Positions 8,708-16,876 of a stretch of 64,000 nucleotides of DNA are shown one piece after another. The stretch is from NCBI RefSeq assembly GCF_012844345.1, contig NZ_CP051625.1, positions 806,001 through 870,000 of the forward strand, in the 5' to 3' direction. Numbering within the stretch: the stretch's first letter is position 1; each line of letters opens with the position of its first letter. The position numbers and the translations under genes are program-made. Below the pieces are notes generated by a model. It searched no databases and was not told where the DNA came from. It saw only the letters and a program-made list of their open reading frames with translations. This DNA comes from Pseudomonas sp. gcc21 (GTDB lineage: Bacteria > Pseudomonadota > Gammaproteobacteria > Pseudomonadales > Pseudomonadaceae).

Positions 8708-10261
8708 TCAGGCGTTATCGAACTGTTGTGCGTAGCGTTGGCGCAACAGGCTTCGATCGTACTTGCCATTGGCATTGCGCGGTATCGTTTCGGTCCAGAT
8801 CCAGGCCTGGGGCTGCATATAGTTGGGTAGCCGCGACTTGAGCCAGCCCTGCAATTCGGCTTCGACATTTCGATCGCCACGTAGCACAGCGATGGGCGCC
8901 TGGCCGAGAGCGGGATGTTCCGCAGCGGTAATCACAGCCTCATCTATCAGGCCGCTTTCCAGCAATGTCTGTTCAATCTCATCGGGGCTGATTCGGTACC
9001 CGGAACATTTGATCTGCTCATCCCGCCGACCGACGAAAAACATGAAGCCATCAGCGTCGCGATACACCCGATCGCCTGACCACACCGCGAGTTCCGGGAT
9101 CGGCTGTTGGCGCGGCTGGGAGGGTGCCGGCCGGAATCGCTCGGCGGTTCGTGCAGGATCATTCCAGTACCCCATGCCGACCAGCGCTCCACGGTGTACA
9201 AGCTCGCCTTCTTCTCCGTCGTCACACAGGCTGCCGTCGTCACGCACCACCATTACTTCGGCGTTTGGAATGGCGATGCCGATCGAACCGGGTTTGTCGT
9301 CGATTCGGGAGGGCGGCAGCCAGGTGGACCTGAACGCTTCGGTCAGGCCATACATCAGATAGGGCAACGCTTGGGGCTGTGCTGCACGCAGGACCTGCAA
9401 TGTGGCTGCGGGCAAGCGGCCGCCGGAATTCGTGAAATAACGCAAACAGCGGGCTTCGTCCGGCCAATCCAGTTCGGCCAGCTGTTGCCAGAGAGGCGGC
9501 ACACCGGCCAGGCCGGTCACCTGGTATCGCGCCACTGCCTTGACGACATCGCGCGGCAGCAGATAGTCGAGCAACACCACACTCGCGCCACGCAAAAAAG
9601 CCGTGGTGAGCTGCGACAAGCCGTAATCGAAGGACAATGGGAGTACCGCCAGGAGCCGGTCCTCGGGTGTGTTCCCGAGGTATCCGGCAACGCTTTGCGC
9701 GCCCACCAGCATATTGCGCTGGCTGAGCATCACCCCCTTGGGTTGACCGGTACTGCCGGAGGTGTAAAGCAACGCGGCCATATCGCTGTCGATCGATCTG
9801 GATGGTGCTGGCTGGACGGTAGGCAGATCAGTCCAGAGAAGCGTTCGGACCGGCAGCTCCGCGGACTTATCAACCAGAATGACGCCGGCCAGCTCAGCGC
9901 AGTCAGTGAGCATGTCTTTCAGCTGACCCGCCCGTTGAGCGCTTGTAACCAGCCAGCGAACGCCTGCATCGCGCAGAATGTGGCCGACCTGGTCGGCTTT
10001 CAGCTGGGGATTGACCGGAACAAAGACTGCGTCTGCGCGGTTGCTGCCGAATAGCGCGATCACGGTTTCAGGTTGCTTTGGAAGGTAGACAGCGATGCGA
10101 TCGTTACGCTGAATGCCCAGAGCCTGCAGGCTGCCGGCAAAAGCCTCGACGCTTTCCCGCAGCTGAGCGTAGACAAGAACCTGGTCGCGCCAGACAAGCG
10201 CAGGCGCACCCGGATTGCGGCAGCAGCTGTGTTCTATGAGTTGGTAAAGACGCGTAAGCAT
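8708..10261 (-). CDS. AMP-forming acyl-CoA/amino-acid ligase, exosortase-A-associated type
   Basis: 517-residue ANL-superfamily adenylating enzyme. The P-loop-like A3 motif ALLYTSGSTGQPKGVMLSQ lies around residues 160-180, A5 is YLMYGLTEAFRSTWLPP, A7/A8 are SGDRVYRDADG and GRRDEQIKCSGYRI, and the catalytic-lysine motif A10 is PRNANGKYDRSLL near the C-terminus. The FRSTWLPPSRIDDKPGSIG stretch resembles the exosortase-A-linked subfamily (TIGR03098 from memory). It activates a carboxylate as the adenylate and transfers it to a thiol, either CoA or a carrier protein. First gene of the leftward operon with DUF3820 and the PLP decarboxylase. No acyl carrier protein gene is adjacent, so the acceptor thiol must be encoded elsewhere or be CoA. 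Confidence 0.87.
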   Translation of the reverse strand: MLTRLYQLIEHSCCRNPGAPALVWRDQVLVYAQLRESVEAFAGSLQALGIQRNDRIAVYLPKQPETVIALFGSNRADAVFVPVNPQLKADQVGHILRDAGVRWLVTSAQRAGQLKDMLTDCAELAGVILVDKSAELPVRTLLWTDLPTVQPAPSRSIDSDMAALLYTSGSTGQPKGVMLSQRNMLVGAQSVAGYLGNTPEDRLLAVLPLSFDYGLSQLTTAFLRGASVVLLDYLLPRDVVKAVARYQVTGLAGVPPLWQQLAELDWPDEARCLRYFTNSGGRLPAATLQVLRAAQPQALPYLMYGLTEAFRSTWLPPSRIDDKPGSIGIAIPNAEVMVVRDDGSLCDDGEEGELVHRGALVGMGYWNDPARTAERFRPAPSQPRQQPIPELAVWSGDRVYRDADGFMFFVGRRDEQIKCSGYRISPDEIEQTLLESGLIDEAVITAAEHPALGQAPIAVLRGDRNVEAELQGWLKSRLPNYMQPQAWIWTETIPRNANGKYDRSLLRQRYAQQFDNA

Positions 10262-10324
10262 GAGTCTGACCGGCTAAAAAAAGGCCGCCAGTTTACCTGA
10301 TTCGCCCGATATCCATCGCCCGCT

Positions 10325-10726
10325 TCACCACGAGCGCTGGATATTTTTCTCGGAGATCTGCTCGTTCAGCGTCCAGTAGTCATACAGCACGCCAAGCAGG
10401 AACAGGCCGCCCGTGAAGAAATAAATGATCGCGGTGATCCACTTGCCCAGATACAGACGGTGAGCGCCAAAAATGCCGAGGAAGGTGAGCAATACCCAGC
10501 TGAGATTGAAATTGATCGGGCCGCTGCGAAAGCGCCGATCGGCTTTATCGTCCATGGACGGAATCAGAAACAGATCGACAATCCAGCCGATGAAAAACAG
10601 GCCCAGCGTGAAGAACCACAGCGTGCCGGTCCAGGGTTTGCCGTAGTAGAAACGGTGAGCGCCCATGAACCCGAAGATCCACAGCAGGTAACCGATGGTT
10701 TTGCTGTGAGTGTCAGAATATGCCAT
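10325..10726 (-). CDS. TM2 domain membrane protein with two TM2 units
   Basis: 133-residue inner-membrane protein made of two tandem TM2 units. Unit one has GFMGAHRFYYGKPWTGTLWF then LFFIGWIVDLFLIPSM; unit two repeats it as LGIFGAHRLYLGKWITAIIYF then LFLLGVLYDYWTLNEQI. Each unit is two helices with a conserved G-A-H-R-F/L-Y loop and an aspartate in the second helix (IVDLF and LYDYW). The function of bacterial TM2 proteins is not known. It is divergent from ycjX, with start codons about 70 bases apart. The TAYSDTHSKT-like start and the ATG are clear. No partner in the neighbourhood explains it. Confidence 0.9.
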   Translation of the reverse strand: MAYSDTHSKTIGYLLWIFGFMGAHRFYYGKPWTGTLWFFTLGLFFIGWIVDLFLIPSMDDKADRRFRSGPINFNLSWVLLTFLGIFGAHRLYLGKWITAIIYFFTGGLFLLGVLYDYWTLNEQISEKNIQRSW

Positions 10727-10797
10727 TAGTGCTACCTCAATTCCTTTTAGCTGTTGTGCAATACTTCCTAACCATAAATGATTACTGGAGCAGGTGC

Positions 10798-12156
10798 ATG
10801 GTAGTACGGAAAAAAAACGGGCTCGTGCAGCAAGCCCGGGAACAGGCCGGACGTCTCACTACCCAGCGATTACGGATCGGAGTAACCGGACTCAGCGCCG
10901 CCGGTAAAACTACCTTCATCACCAGCCTGATCAATCAGCTGGAGAATCACCAGCGAGGTTTGCTGGCCAGACGTGCGCCCTTTGACCGGCTGGAATCAGT
11001 CCGCTGGCAGCGTGATTCAGTCGAGCAGCCTTTTCCGTACCTTGAGGCGCTGCGGTCATTGTCGCTCGATCCGGCCAGCTGGCCGGAATCCACCCGCGAT
11101 TTGTCCCGCGTTGTGGTGGATCTACGTTTTCGCTCGCGCGGGTTTCTCAAGAAGCTGCACGGCCCCCGTTCACTGCGGCTCGAGATCCTGGATTATCCGG
11201 GCGAGTGGCTGCTCGATCTGCCATTACTGCGCCTGAGCTACGGCCAGTGGTGCGAACAGATGCGCAGCTGGCTGGATACCGAACCAAGACGCAGTCTGGC
11301 CGGACCCCTGCGGGACGAGCTGATGGCCTTGCAAACTGACCAGCCGCACGATCCCGAGCAACTGGCAAAGCTCACCGAAGATTGGACCACGTTTCTACAG
11401 CGCTGCCGCAGCGAGGCGGGGCTGGCACGCAACCAGCCCGGCCGATTCCTGTTGCCTGGCAGTGGTGTTGCGCCGGAGATGCTGCGGTTTGTACCGCTGT
11501 TATCCGCGAACCAGCACAGCAGTGGCAGCAAGGGCAGCTGGTGGGCCGAGTGTGAAGCGCGCTTCAACTATTATCGCGACTACATCGTCAAGGGGTTCTA
11601 TGACGAGCACTTCAGTCGGCTGGATCGGCAGATACTGCTGGTCGATATGCTGGCGCCGATGGATGCAGGTCAGCATGCACTAAGCGACCTTAAAGCAGGG
11701 CTTGAGTCAGTGCTGGAAAGTTTCCGCTATGGCCGTAACAGTTTCTTCGAGCGGTTGTTCAAGCCGCGCATCAACCAGCTGGCGGTCTGCGCAACCAAGG
11801 TTGATCAGGTGGTGCCCGGACAGCAGCGAGCGGTGCAACAGTGTTTGGAAGACCTGGTTACCGATAGCCTGTCCGAAGTCAGGCATGGCGGCGTGAAAGT
11901 GCGCGGTTTTCCGCTGGCAGCGATCCGTTCGACGCGTCAGGAGGGTGACGCGCTGGTGGCCGGGCTGGTCGGTAAAACCGGTTGGGTGCGTTACCAGCCC
12001 GGCAGTATTCCCGAACACCTTCCGCTCGATCTCAAGGTCGAAGGACCTGAACTGCTCAGGTTGCGCCCACCGCCCGGGTTGCATCGCAACGAACCCTTTC
12101 CCCACTACCGTATGGATGACCTGATCGGCTGGCTGGTGGATGGGAGTCAGCTATGA
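10798..12156 (+). CDS. ycjX: YcjX family P-loop protein
   Basis: I place the start at the ATG at 10798 (MVVRKKNGLVQQAREQAGR), preceded by CTGGAGCAGG, giving 452 residues; the frame is open upstream to 10720 but that part looks untranslated. It belongs to the YcjX/DUF463 family: Walker A in GLSAAGKTTFITSLINQLE at about residues 31-49, LDYPGEWLLDLPL as the switch/Walker B region, and CATKVDQVVPGQQ as a G4-like specificity motif. In E. coli, ycjXF lies beside psp envelope-stress genes and is induced with them. Here pspABC are absent from the neighbourhood. It overlaps ycjF by 4 bases (ATGA), so the two are translationally coupled. The biochemical function remains unknown. Confidence 0.93.
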   Translation: MVVRKKNGLVQQAREQAGRLTTQRLRIGVTGLSAAGKTTFITSLINQLENHQRGLLARRAPFDRLESVRWQRDSVEQPFPYLEALRSLSLDPASWPESTRDLSRVVVDLRFRSRGFLKKLHGPRSLRLEILDYPGEWLLDLPLLRLSYGQWCEQMRSWLDTEPRRSLAGPLRDELMALQTDQPHDPEQLAKLTEDWTTFLQRCRSEAGLARNQPGRFLLPGSGVAPEMLRFVPLLSANQHSSGSKGSWWAECEARFNYYRDYIVKGFYDEHFSRLDRQILLVDMLAPMDAGQHALSDLKAGLESVLESFRYGRNSFFERLFKPRINQLAVCATKVDQVVPGQQRAVQQCLEDLVTDSLSEVRHGGVKVRGFPLAAIRSTRQEGDALVAGLVGKTGWVRYQPGSIPEHLPLDLKVEGPELLRLRPPPGLHRNEPFPHYRMDDLIGWLVDGSQL

Positions 12157-13196
12157 AAGAGAACGAGATGCCGCGCGAGAAAACCCGAATCCTGGAAACC
12201 TGGGAGCAGCCTGCCACCGAGGCCGAACTGACGCGCACCCGCATTATTGGCGAAGCCAGCATGACCCCGCGCGAGCAGGAAATTGCCGAAGAGCTACCTT
12301 TGCCCGGCGCGATCAACGCACCACCCCTGAGTCTGTGGCCGCGTCGCTTGTGGCGCGCGGCAGTGGGTGTTGCGCTCGGCGGCGCCGTGTATGAATGGTC
12401 CACCTGGACATTGGCTGCCTGGCAGTGGCATCCGGTGGCGGGTGGGTTGCTGGGCGCGCTGGGTGTCGGTATTGCCGGCACGGGTTTAATGGCTTGGCGC
12501 GACCTGCGCCGTCATCGCGGGCGACTGACCGAGCTCGAGCAGTTGCGTCTGGAGATGCAGGCGGCGCTGGCTGATCCGCGCGAGCGTCTGGCTGTGGATT
12601 GGTTGGATCGCCTACAGGACCTGTACGCCAATACACCGCTGGCCTCGCGCATGCGCATCGCCTGCGCTGACCTGGATGGCTCACACGGTGCTGATGAAAT
12701 CAGCCGGCGGCTGAATCTGCTGTTCTATCAACCGCTGGATTTGCAGGCGCGGCAAATGGTGCGTCGCGGTGCCATAGGCACGGGCATGCTGGTAGCGACC
12801 AGTCCCTGGGTCGCGGTGGATCTCATGCTGGTGGTCTGGCGGAACCTGCGAATGATGCAACGGGTAGCGGTCTGTTTCGGATTGCCGATGGGACAGCTCG
12901 GGCGCTGGCGATTGGCGCGTCACGTGCTGCGCAATATTGCCCTGGCCGGCGGCACCGAGATGGCCATCGGTGCACTGAGTGACAGTCTGCTGTCCGGGAT
13001 AATGGAAAAGCTGGCAGCCCGTATAGGGCAGGGGATAGGGGTCGGCTTGTATAGCGCTCGACTGGGTCACTTCACCCTGGATTTGTGTAGAGCAGTGCCG
13101 CTGCCGGACCGCGATATGTTGGCCGAGGACAACCGCGGCGTCATCAACGGAATTCGGGAACGCTTAGGTAAGGTAAAGGATGAACCAACCCTATAA
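12153..13196 (+). CDS. ycjF: YcjF family membrane protein (TIGR01620/DUF697)
   Basis: 347 residues. A charged cytoplasmic N-terminus (residues 1-65, including EQPATEAELTRTRIIGEA) is followed by two membrane helices (about 70-92 and 95-113), a charged helical region (RHRGRLTELEQLRLEMQAAL), then the DUF697 part with GAIGTGMLVATSPWVAVDLMLVVWRNLRMMQRVA near 205-240 and a glycine-rich membrane-associated end. It is the usual partner of YcjX and starts inside its stop codon. Its own 3' end overlaps the next unknown gene by 17 bases. Likely an inner-membrane anchor for YcjX, by inference from the fixed gene pair. Confidence 0.93.
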   Translation: MKENEMPREKTRILETWEQPATEAELTRTRIIGEASMTPREQEIAEELPLPGAINAPPLSLWPRRLWRAAVGVALGGAVYEWSTWTLAAWQWHPVAGGLLGALGVGIAGTGLMAWRDLRRHRGRLTELEQLRLEMQAALADPRERLAVDWLDRLQDLYANTPLASRMRIACADLDGSHGADEISRRLNLLFYQPLDLQARQMVRRGAIGTGMLVATSPWVAVDLMLVVWRNLRMMQRVAVCFGLPMGQLGRWRLARHVLRNIALAGGTEMAIGALSDSLLSGIMEKLAARIGQGIGVGLYSARLGHFTLDLCRAVPLPDRDMLAEDNRGVINGIRERLGKVKDEPTL

Positions 13197-13878
13197 GTCA
13201 CGCCAGCGCTGGTTGATGGAGCGCTGGCTGGCCAAGCGGCGCAAAACGCTGGTCAAGCGCTGGGAAGCGCTACAGAAACAGTTGAAGCCGGCCGATTGGT
13301 CCGCTCGCTGCGCTCGGATGCTTGCAATCCCTGACACGGAAGTGTCGGGTTGGAAGCCGCGGGCGGGTTCAAGTAGCGACGAACTCGGACTGCTCATGCA
13401 GGTCTTGCCGCTTCATCAGCGTCGCTGGCTGGCGTCTTTGCTTGATGCACCAAGCGCCGGCCCCAACACCTTGATAGAGGCAATCGAGCGGCTTCAGCTC
13501 GATTGGCGCGTGCGGCTGGATCCATTGCACAGCCACCGCGAATACGCTGCGCAACTGGTCGTGCTTACCCGGCAACTGGATCTGAAGCCTGCTGCCGAAT
13601 CAGCGTATCTGGAAAACGAACAGAAGATCTTCCCGGCGATCGATGAGCTTCTGTTCGAGTCTCTGCCTCTCAGGCTGCGTACTATCATGCTTGAACGTTA
13701 CCAGCCGGGTTCCGGCAATTATGTTGTCTGGTGGCAGACTCAACTGCTCGCGCGGGCGGGTGAGCCTGGCTTTACGCTGAATGGTCTGGGTGAGCACGAC
13801 TGGCCGGAGCTCCCGGCGGCCTGGCTGGCGCTCGGCTGGTTGTGCGGGCTGCGCTTGATCGGCGGGTCCGCACCATAA
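13180..13878 (+). CDS. conserved protein of unknown function, third gene of ycjXF operon
   Basis: 232-residue protein whose start codon lies 17 bases before the ycjF stop, so it is probably translated by coupling. I do not recognise a named domain. The N-terminus is very basic (SRQRWLMERWLAKRRKTLVKRW), the middle is helical and leucine rich (LLMQVLPLHQRRWLASLLDA), and the C-terminus has a Trp-rich hydrophobic stretch (YVVWWQTQLL, then ELPAAWLALGWLCGLRLIGG) that could be a membrane-associating helix. There is no signal peptide. Codon use looks like that of its neighbours. Its position suggests it works with YcjX/YcjF, which is inference from overlap alone. Confidence 0.75.
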   Translation: MNQPYKSRQRWLMERWLAKRRKTLVKRWEALQKQLKPADWSARCARMLAIPDTEVSGWKPRAGSSSDELGLLMQVLPLHQRRWLASLLDAPSAGPNTLIEAIERLQLDWRVRLDPLHSHREYAAQLVVLTRQLDLKPAAESAYLENEQKIFPAIDELLFESLPLRLRTIMLERYQPGSGNYVVWWQTQLLARAGEPGFTLNGLGEHDWPELPAAWLALGWLCGLRLIGGSAP

Positions 13879-13972
13879 GGCTACATTCCGCAGCTGGATG
13901 ATGCCTGAGCAGGTCTTTGCGGCCCTGGCAGTATCACCTAACATACTGAAAACATTCATAAGAGAGACACCC

Positions 13973-14764
13973 ATGACTTTCGCTGATCTGCTCGCTGCGC
14001 TGGCTGAATCTCCAGACCATCAGGTTACTGTCCCCGCCACCTGGGCCCAGGGTCGGGCTGGCTATGGCGGCTTGATCGCCGCGCTGGTATTTGAAGGCAT
14101 GCGCGCCAAAGCCAGCGGCCGCCCGGTTCGGTCGTTGGCAATTACCTTTGTCGGTCCGGTCGCGCCCGGAGAACCGATGCAGGTAGAAGCCGAGGTACTG
14201 CGAGAAGGCAAGGCAGTCACGCAGATCCTTGGCCGAGCCATGCAGAATGGCCAGACGATGTGCATTATTCAGGGCAGCTTTGGCGCGTCCCGTGAGTCCG
14301 TTGTTGATGTCGCCGCTGAAGAGGCGCCGCAGGCGAAGGCTCCGCAGGAGTGCAAGGAGCTGCCTTTCGTCAAGGGAATCAGTCCCGATTTTATTCAGCA
14401 CTTCGCGGTGCGCTGGCTTTACGGCGATCTGCCATTTACCAATAGCCGCAAGCGCGAAATGGGCGGCTGGATGAGCTTCAGCCACGACGAAGGCGATATC
14501 CACGAAGGGCATATCCTGGGACTGATGGATGTGTGGCCGCCTGCGGTGCTACCGCACCTGTCGCAACGGGCACCGGCCAGCACGCTGACCTGGACCATCG
14601 AATTCATGCAGCCACAACCGCAGGTCGGCAATACCGAATCCCTGCTATACCGGGCGGAAATCGAGCGCGCCAAGGATGGTTACGGCCATACCGCAGCCAA
14701 AGCCTGGAATGAGCGCGGTGAGCTGGTTGCTATCAGCCGTCAGACCGTCACAGTGTTCGGCTGA
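13973..14764 (+). CDS. acyl-CoA thioesterase family protein (TesB-like double hot-dog)
   Basis: I choose the ATG at 13973 (MTFADLLAALAESPDHQV) with AAGAGAGACACCC upstream, giving 263 residues; the longer open frame from 13898 lacks a ribosome site. The sequence looks like a double hot-dog thioesterase: an N-terminal half with WAQGRAGYGGLIAALVFEGM, then GRPVRSLAITFVGPVAPGEP, and a C-terminal half with GGWMSFSHDEGDIHEGHILGLMDVWPPAVLP and TLTWTIEFMQPQPQV. The family hydrolyses acyl-CoA to free acid and CoA; substrate length cannot be judged. It is convergent with cmoB, 18 bases apart. No operon partner is visible. Confidence 0.85.
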   Translation: MTFADLLAALAESPDHQVTVPATWAQGRAGYGGLIAALVFEGMRAKASGRPVRSLAITFVGPVAPGEPMQVEAEVLREGKAVTQILGRAMQNGQTMCIIQGSFGASRESVVDVAAEEAPQAKAPQECKELPFVKGISPDFIQHFAVRWLYGDLPFTNSRKREMGGWMSFSHDEGDIHEGHILGLMDVWPPAVLPHLSQRAPASTLTWTIEFMQPQPQVGNTESLLYRAEIERAKDGYGHTAAKAWNERGELVAISRQTVTVFG

Positions 14765-14782
14765 TAGCGCTTTACCGGAAGG

Positions 14783-15754
14783 TCAGGGTAGCTCGGCGAT
14801 CAGCGTCGCGCGTAGCGGGGCCGGGTACCCTTCGCAGGTCAGTGCGGCATTATCGGGATCGAGGAAATCCGGTAGCGACTGGAAGCGCATCCAGTCGGTA
14901 CTGCGCTGCTCTTCGGTGCTGGTGCGATTAAGATCAACGCAGCGGATATTGACGAACCCCGCGCGACTCAGCATACGTTCAAGCATCGCCACCGACGGCA
15001 GGAACCACACATTACGCATCTGGGCGTAGCGGTCCTGCGGCATCAGACAGCTGTGCTCGTCGCCTTCGATAACCAGCGTTTCCAGCACCAGTTCTCCACC
15101 TCGCGCGATACAGGCCTTGAGCTGTAGCAGATGGTCGATCGGGGAACGTCGGTGGTAGAACACCCCCATAGAAAACACGGTATCAAAACCGCCGGTGGGC
15201 TCCGGCAGGTCTTCCAGCGTTAGCGGTAGCAGCCAGACGGGCGCGTCCGGCAGGTAATGCCGCACCGCCTCGAACTGCGTCATGAACAACAGGTTCGGAT
15301 CCACCCCGATAACCTGTCGGGCTCCGGTTTGCCACATTCGCCACATGTAGTATCCGTTGCCACAACCGACATCCAGTACCCGTTTGCCTTCCAGCGACAG
15401 GTGCGGCGCTACGCGCTGCCACTTCCAGTCGGAGTGCCATTCGGTATCGATATGAATGCCGAACAGCTCAAAGGGACCCTTGCGCCAGGGGTGCAGGCCT
15501 CGCAGCGACTGTTCGAGCTGCGCGTGCTCGGCCTCAGTCAGCTCGCCGGCCCGGCCGATCGTGACACGATCCTGCAACTGAACGCTTGGCTGCGCGCGGT
15601 CCGGCAACAGTTCCAGACAGGCTTGCCAGCGCGGCAGATCGCCGTGCTTGCGCGCAGTTTCCATACGTTTCTCTAGGGCAGCGGGCAGGGGGTCCAACCA
15701 GTGTTCGAGCGGCGTACCTGTCAGGCTGCGATACAGCGGTGCGAAATCAATCAT
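14783..15754 (-). CDS. cmoB: tRNA U34 carboxymethyltransferase CmoB
   Basis: 323-residue SAM-fold enzyme that transfers a carboxymethyl group from carboxy-SAM to 5-hydroxyuridine at tRNA position 34, giving uridine-5-oxyacetate (cmo5U), which widens wobble decoding. Motif I is [17 protein letters not shown], followed by [16 protein letters not shown], and [20 protein letters not shown] in the middle. The N-terminal region ([25 protein letters not shown]) is typical. At 323 residues it matches E. coli CmoB. Its start overlaps the cmoA stop by 4 bases, so the two enzymes that make and use carboxy-SAM are coupled. Confidence 0.97.
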   Translation of the reverse strand: MIDFAPLYRSLTGTPLEHWLDPLPAALEKRMETARKHGDLPRWQACLELLPDRAQPSVQLQDRVTIGRAGELTEAEHAQLEQSLRGLHPWRKGPFELFGIHIDTEWHSDWKWQRVAPHLSLEGKRVLDVGCGNGYYMWRMWQTGARQVIGVDPNLLFMTQFEAVRHYLPDAPVWLLPLTLEDLPEPTGGFDTVFSMGVFYHRRSPIDHLLQLKACIARGGELVLETLVIEGDEHSCLMPQDRYAQMRNVWFLPSVAMLERMLSRAGFVNIRCVDLNRTSTEEQRSTDWMRFQSLPDFLDPDNAALTCEGYPAPLRATLIAELP

Positions 15755-16491
15755 TTATGGGCAATCATCGAGCCGAAGTTGAGACATTGGAACCAGCTAT
15801 GGGCGTGCTTGAAGCCGGCCTCCTGCAGCCGTTGTAGATGCGTCTCCAGCGTGTCCGGCAGCATCACCTTTTCAATCGCGGTGCGCTTCTGCGCAATTTC
15901 CAGTTCGCTATAACCGTTGGCGCGCTTGAAGGCGTAGTGCAGTGACTCGAGGCTTTGTTGAGTATTCGCATCAGCGAAGCGCAACTTCTCGGACAGGATC
16001 AGGATGCCGCCGGGCAACAAGGCATCGTAGATGCGCGTAAGCAGGCCCAGGCGCTGTTCCGGGTTGATGAACTGTAAAGTGAAGTTCAGTACCACGACGG
16101 AACAGGGCTCGAACCGCAGGTTGAGAATATCGCCATGCACCACGTCGATGGGCGTCAGCTCCTCCACCATCGAATCCTGTGCGGTGAGATACTCGCGGCA
16201 GCGTTCTGTCATCGCCTCTGCATTATCGACGGCGCGGATATGGCAGCCGTCGGCGCGCACGTGACGGCGCATGGACTGGCTGGCGGCACCGAGGGAACAA
16301 CCCAGGTCATAGATCAGGCTGCCTGGTTGAGCGTATTGCCCGGCGATCAGCCCAATACTCTCTACAATGGTGGGATAACCGGGTACAGAGCGTTTGATCA
16401 TGTCGGGAAAAACTTTCGCCACATCATGATCGAATACGAAGTCAGCCACCCGGTTCAGTGGGGCGGCGAACAGTTTGTCTACTTCCGTCAT
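15751..16491 (-). CDS. cmoA: carboxy-SAM synthase CmoA
   Basis: 246-residue SAM-dependent enzyme that converts SAM and prephenate to carboxy-SAM, the donor used by CmoB. Motif I is [19 protein letters not shown] around residues 58-76, followed by [18 protein letters not shown] and [20 protein letters not shown]. The N-terminal [21 protein letters not shown] is characteristic of CmoA and separates it from ordinary methyltransferases. It is the first gene of the leftward cmoAB pair. The upstream region is shared with the opposite-facing fimV-like gene 385 bases away. Confidence 0.97.
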   Translation of the reverse strand: MTEVDKLFAAPLNRVADFVFDHDVAKVFPDMIKRSVPGYPTIVESIGLIAGQYAQPGSLIYDLGCSLGAASQSMRRHVRADGCHIRAVDNAEAMTERCREYLTAQDSMVEELTPIDVVHGDILNLRFEPCSVVVLNFTLQFINPEQRLGLLTRIYDALLPGGILILSEKLRFADANTQQSLESLHYAFKRANGYSELEIAQKRTAIEKVMLPDTLETHLQRLQEAGFKHAHSWFQCLNFGSMIAHK

Positions 16492-16876
16492 GGTCAGGTC
16501 CGGATCGTCTGAAGGTTCGGATTTTAGCGTAAAACGAGGCGTAAGAGGGCGGGGACAGTCCAGCGCCTTTGGTGGGCCTTGCCGCTTTCAACGGCACAAA
16601 CTGCGACCGCAGTAGCTACAGCTGTTCAGCGTTTATGACGATTCCGGCGCTTCTCAGTACAGCAGCTCCCGGACGACCCGCTATGTCATGAAAATGACCA
16701 TTACGGTTATGATACGCACCGCGAACCATTTTTTGACGACTGAGTCATTGCGCAGCTCGTTTTTCAGTCGTTGTGATGTCATAGTGATATCTGTCGCAAG
16801 GGGAAGATCTTGTCGGCGTGGGGAGACGGCGACGACGCAGCACAGCGTTTGTCGTTCATATAACAGAGGATAGGGT
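16492..16876. other. 385-base divergent intergenic region between cmoA and the fimV-like gene
   Basis: No gene could be supported. The stretch must hold the leftward cmoAB promoter and the rightward fimV-like promoter, but no clear -35/-10 pair stood out on either strand. The ribosome site of the right-hand gene (AGAGGATAGGGT) is just before its ATG. No clear repeats or terminator were seen. Confidence 0.5.

Noticed and set aside
9107..10054. 315-residue open frame antisense to the AMP ligase
   Set aside because: Full overlap with a gene whose motifs are clear; His/Gln-rich composition looks like a shadow.
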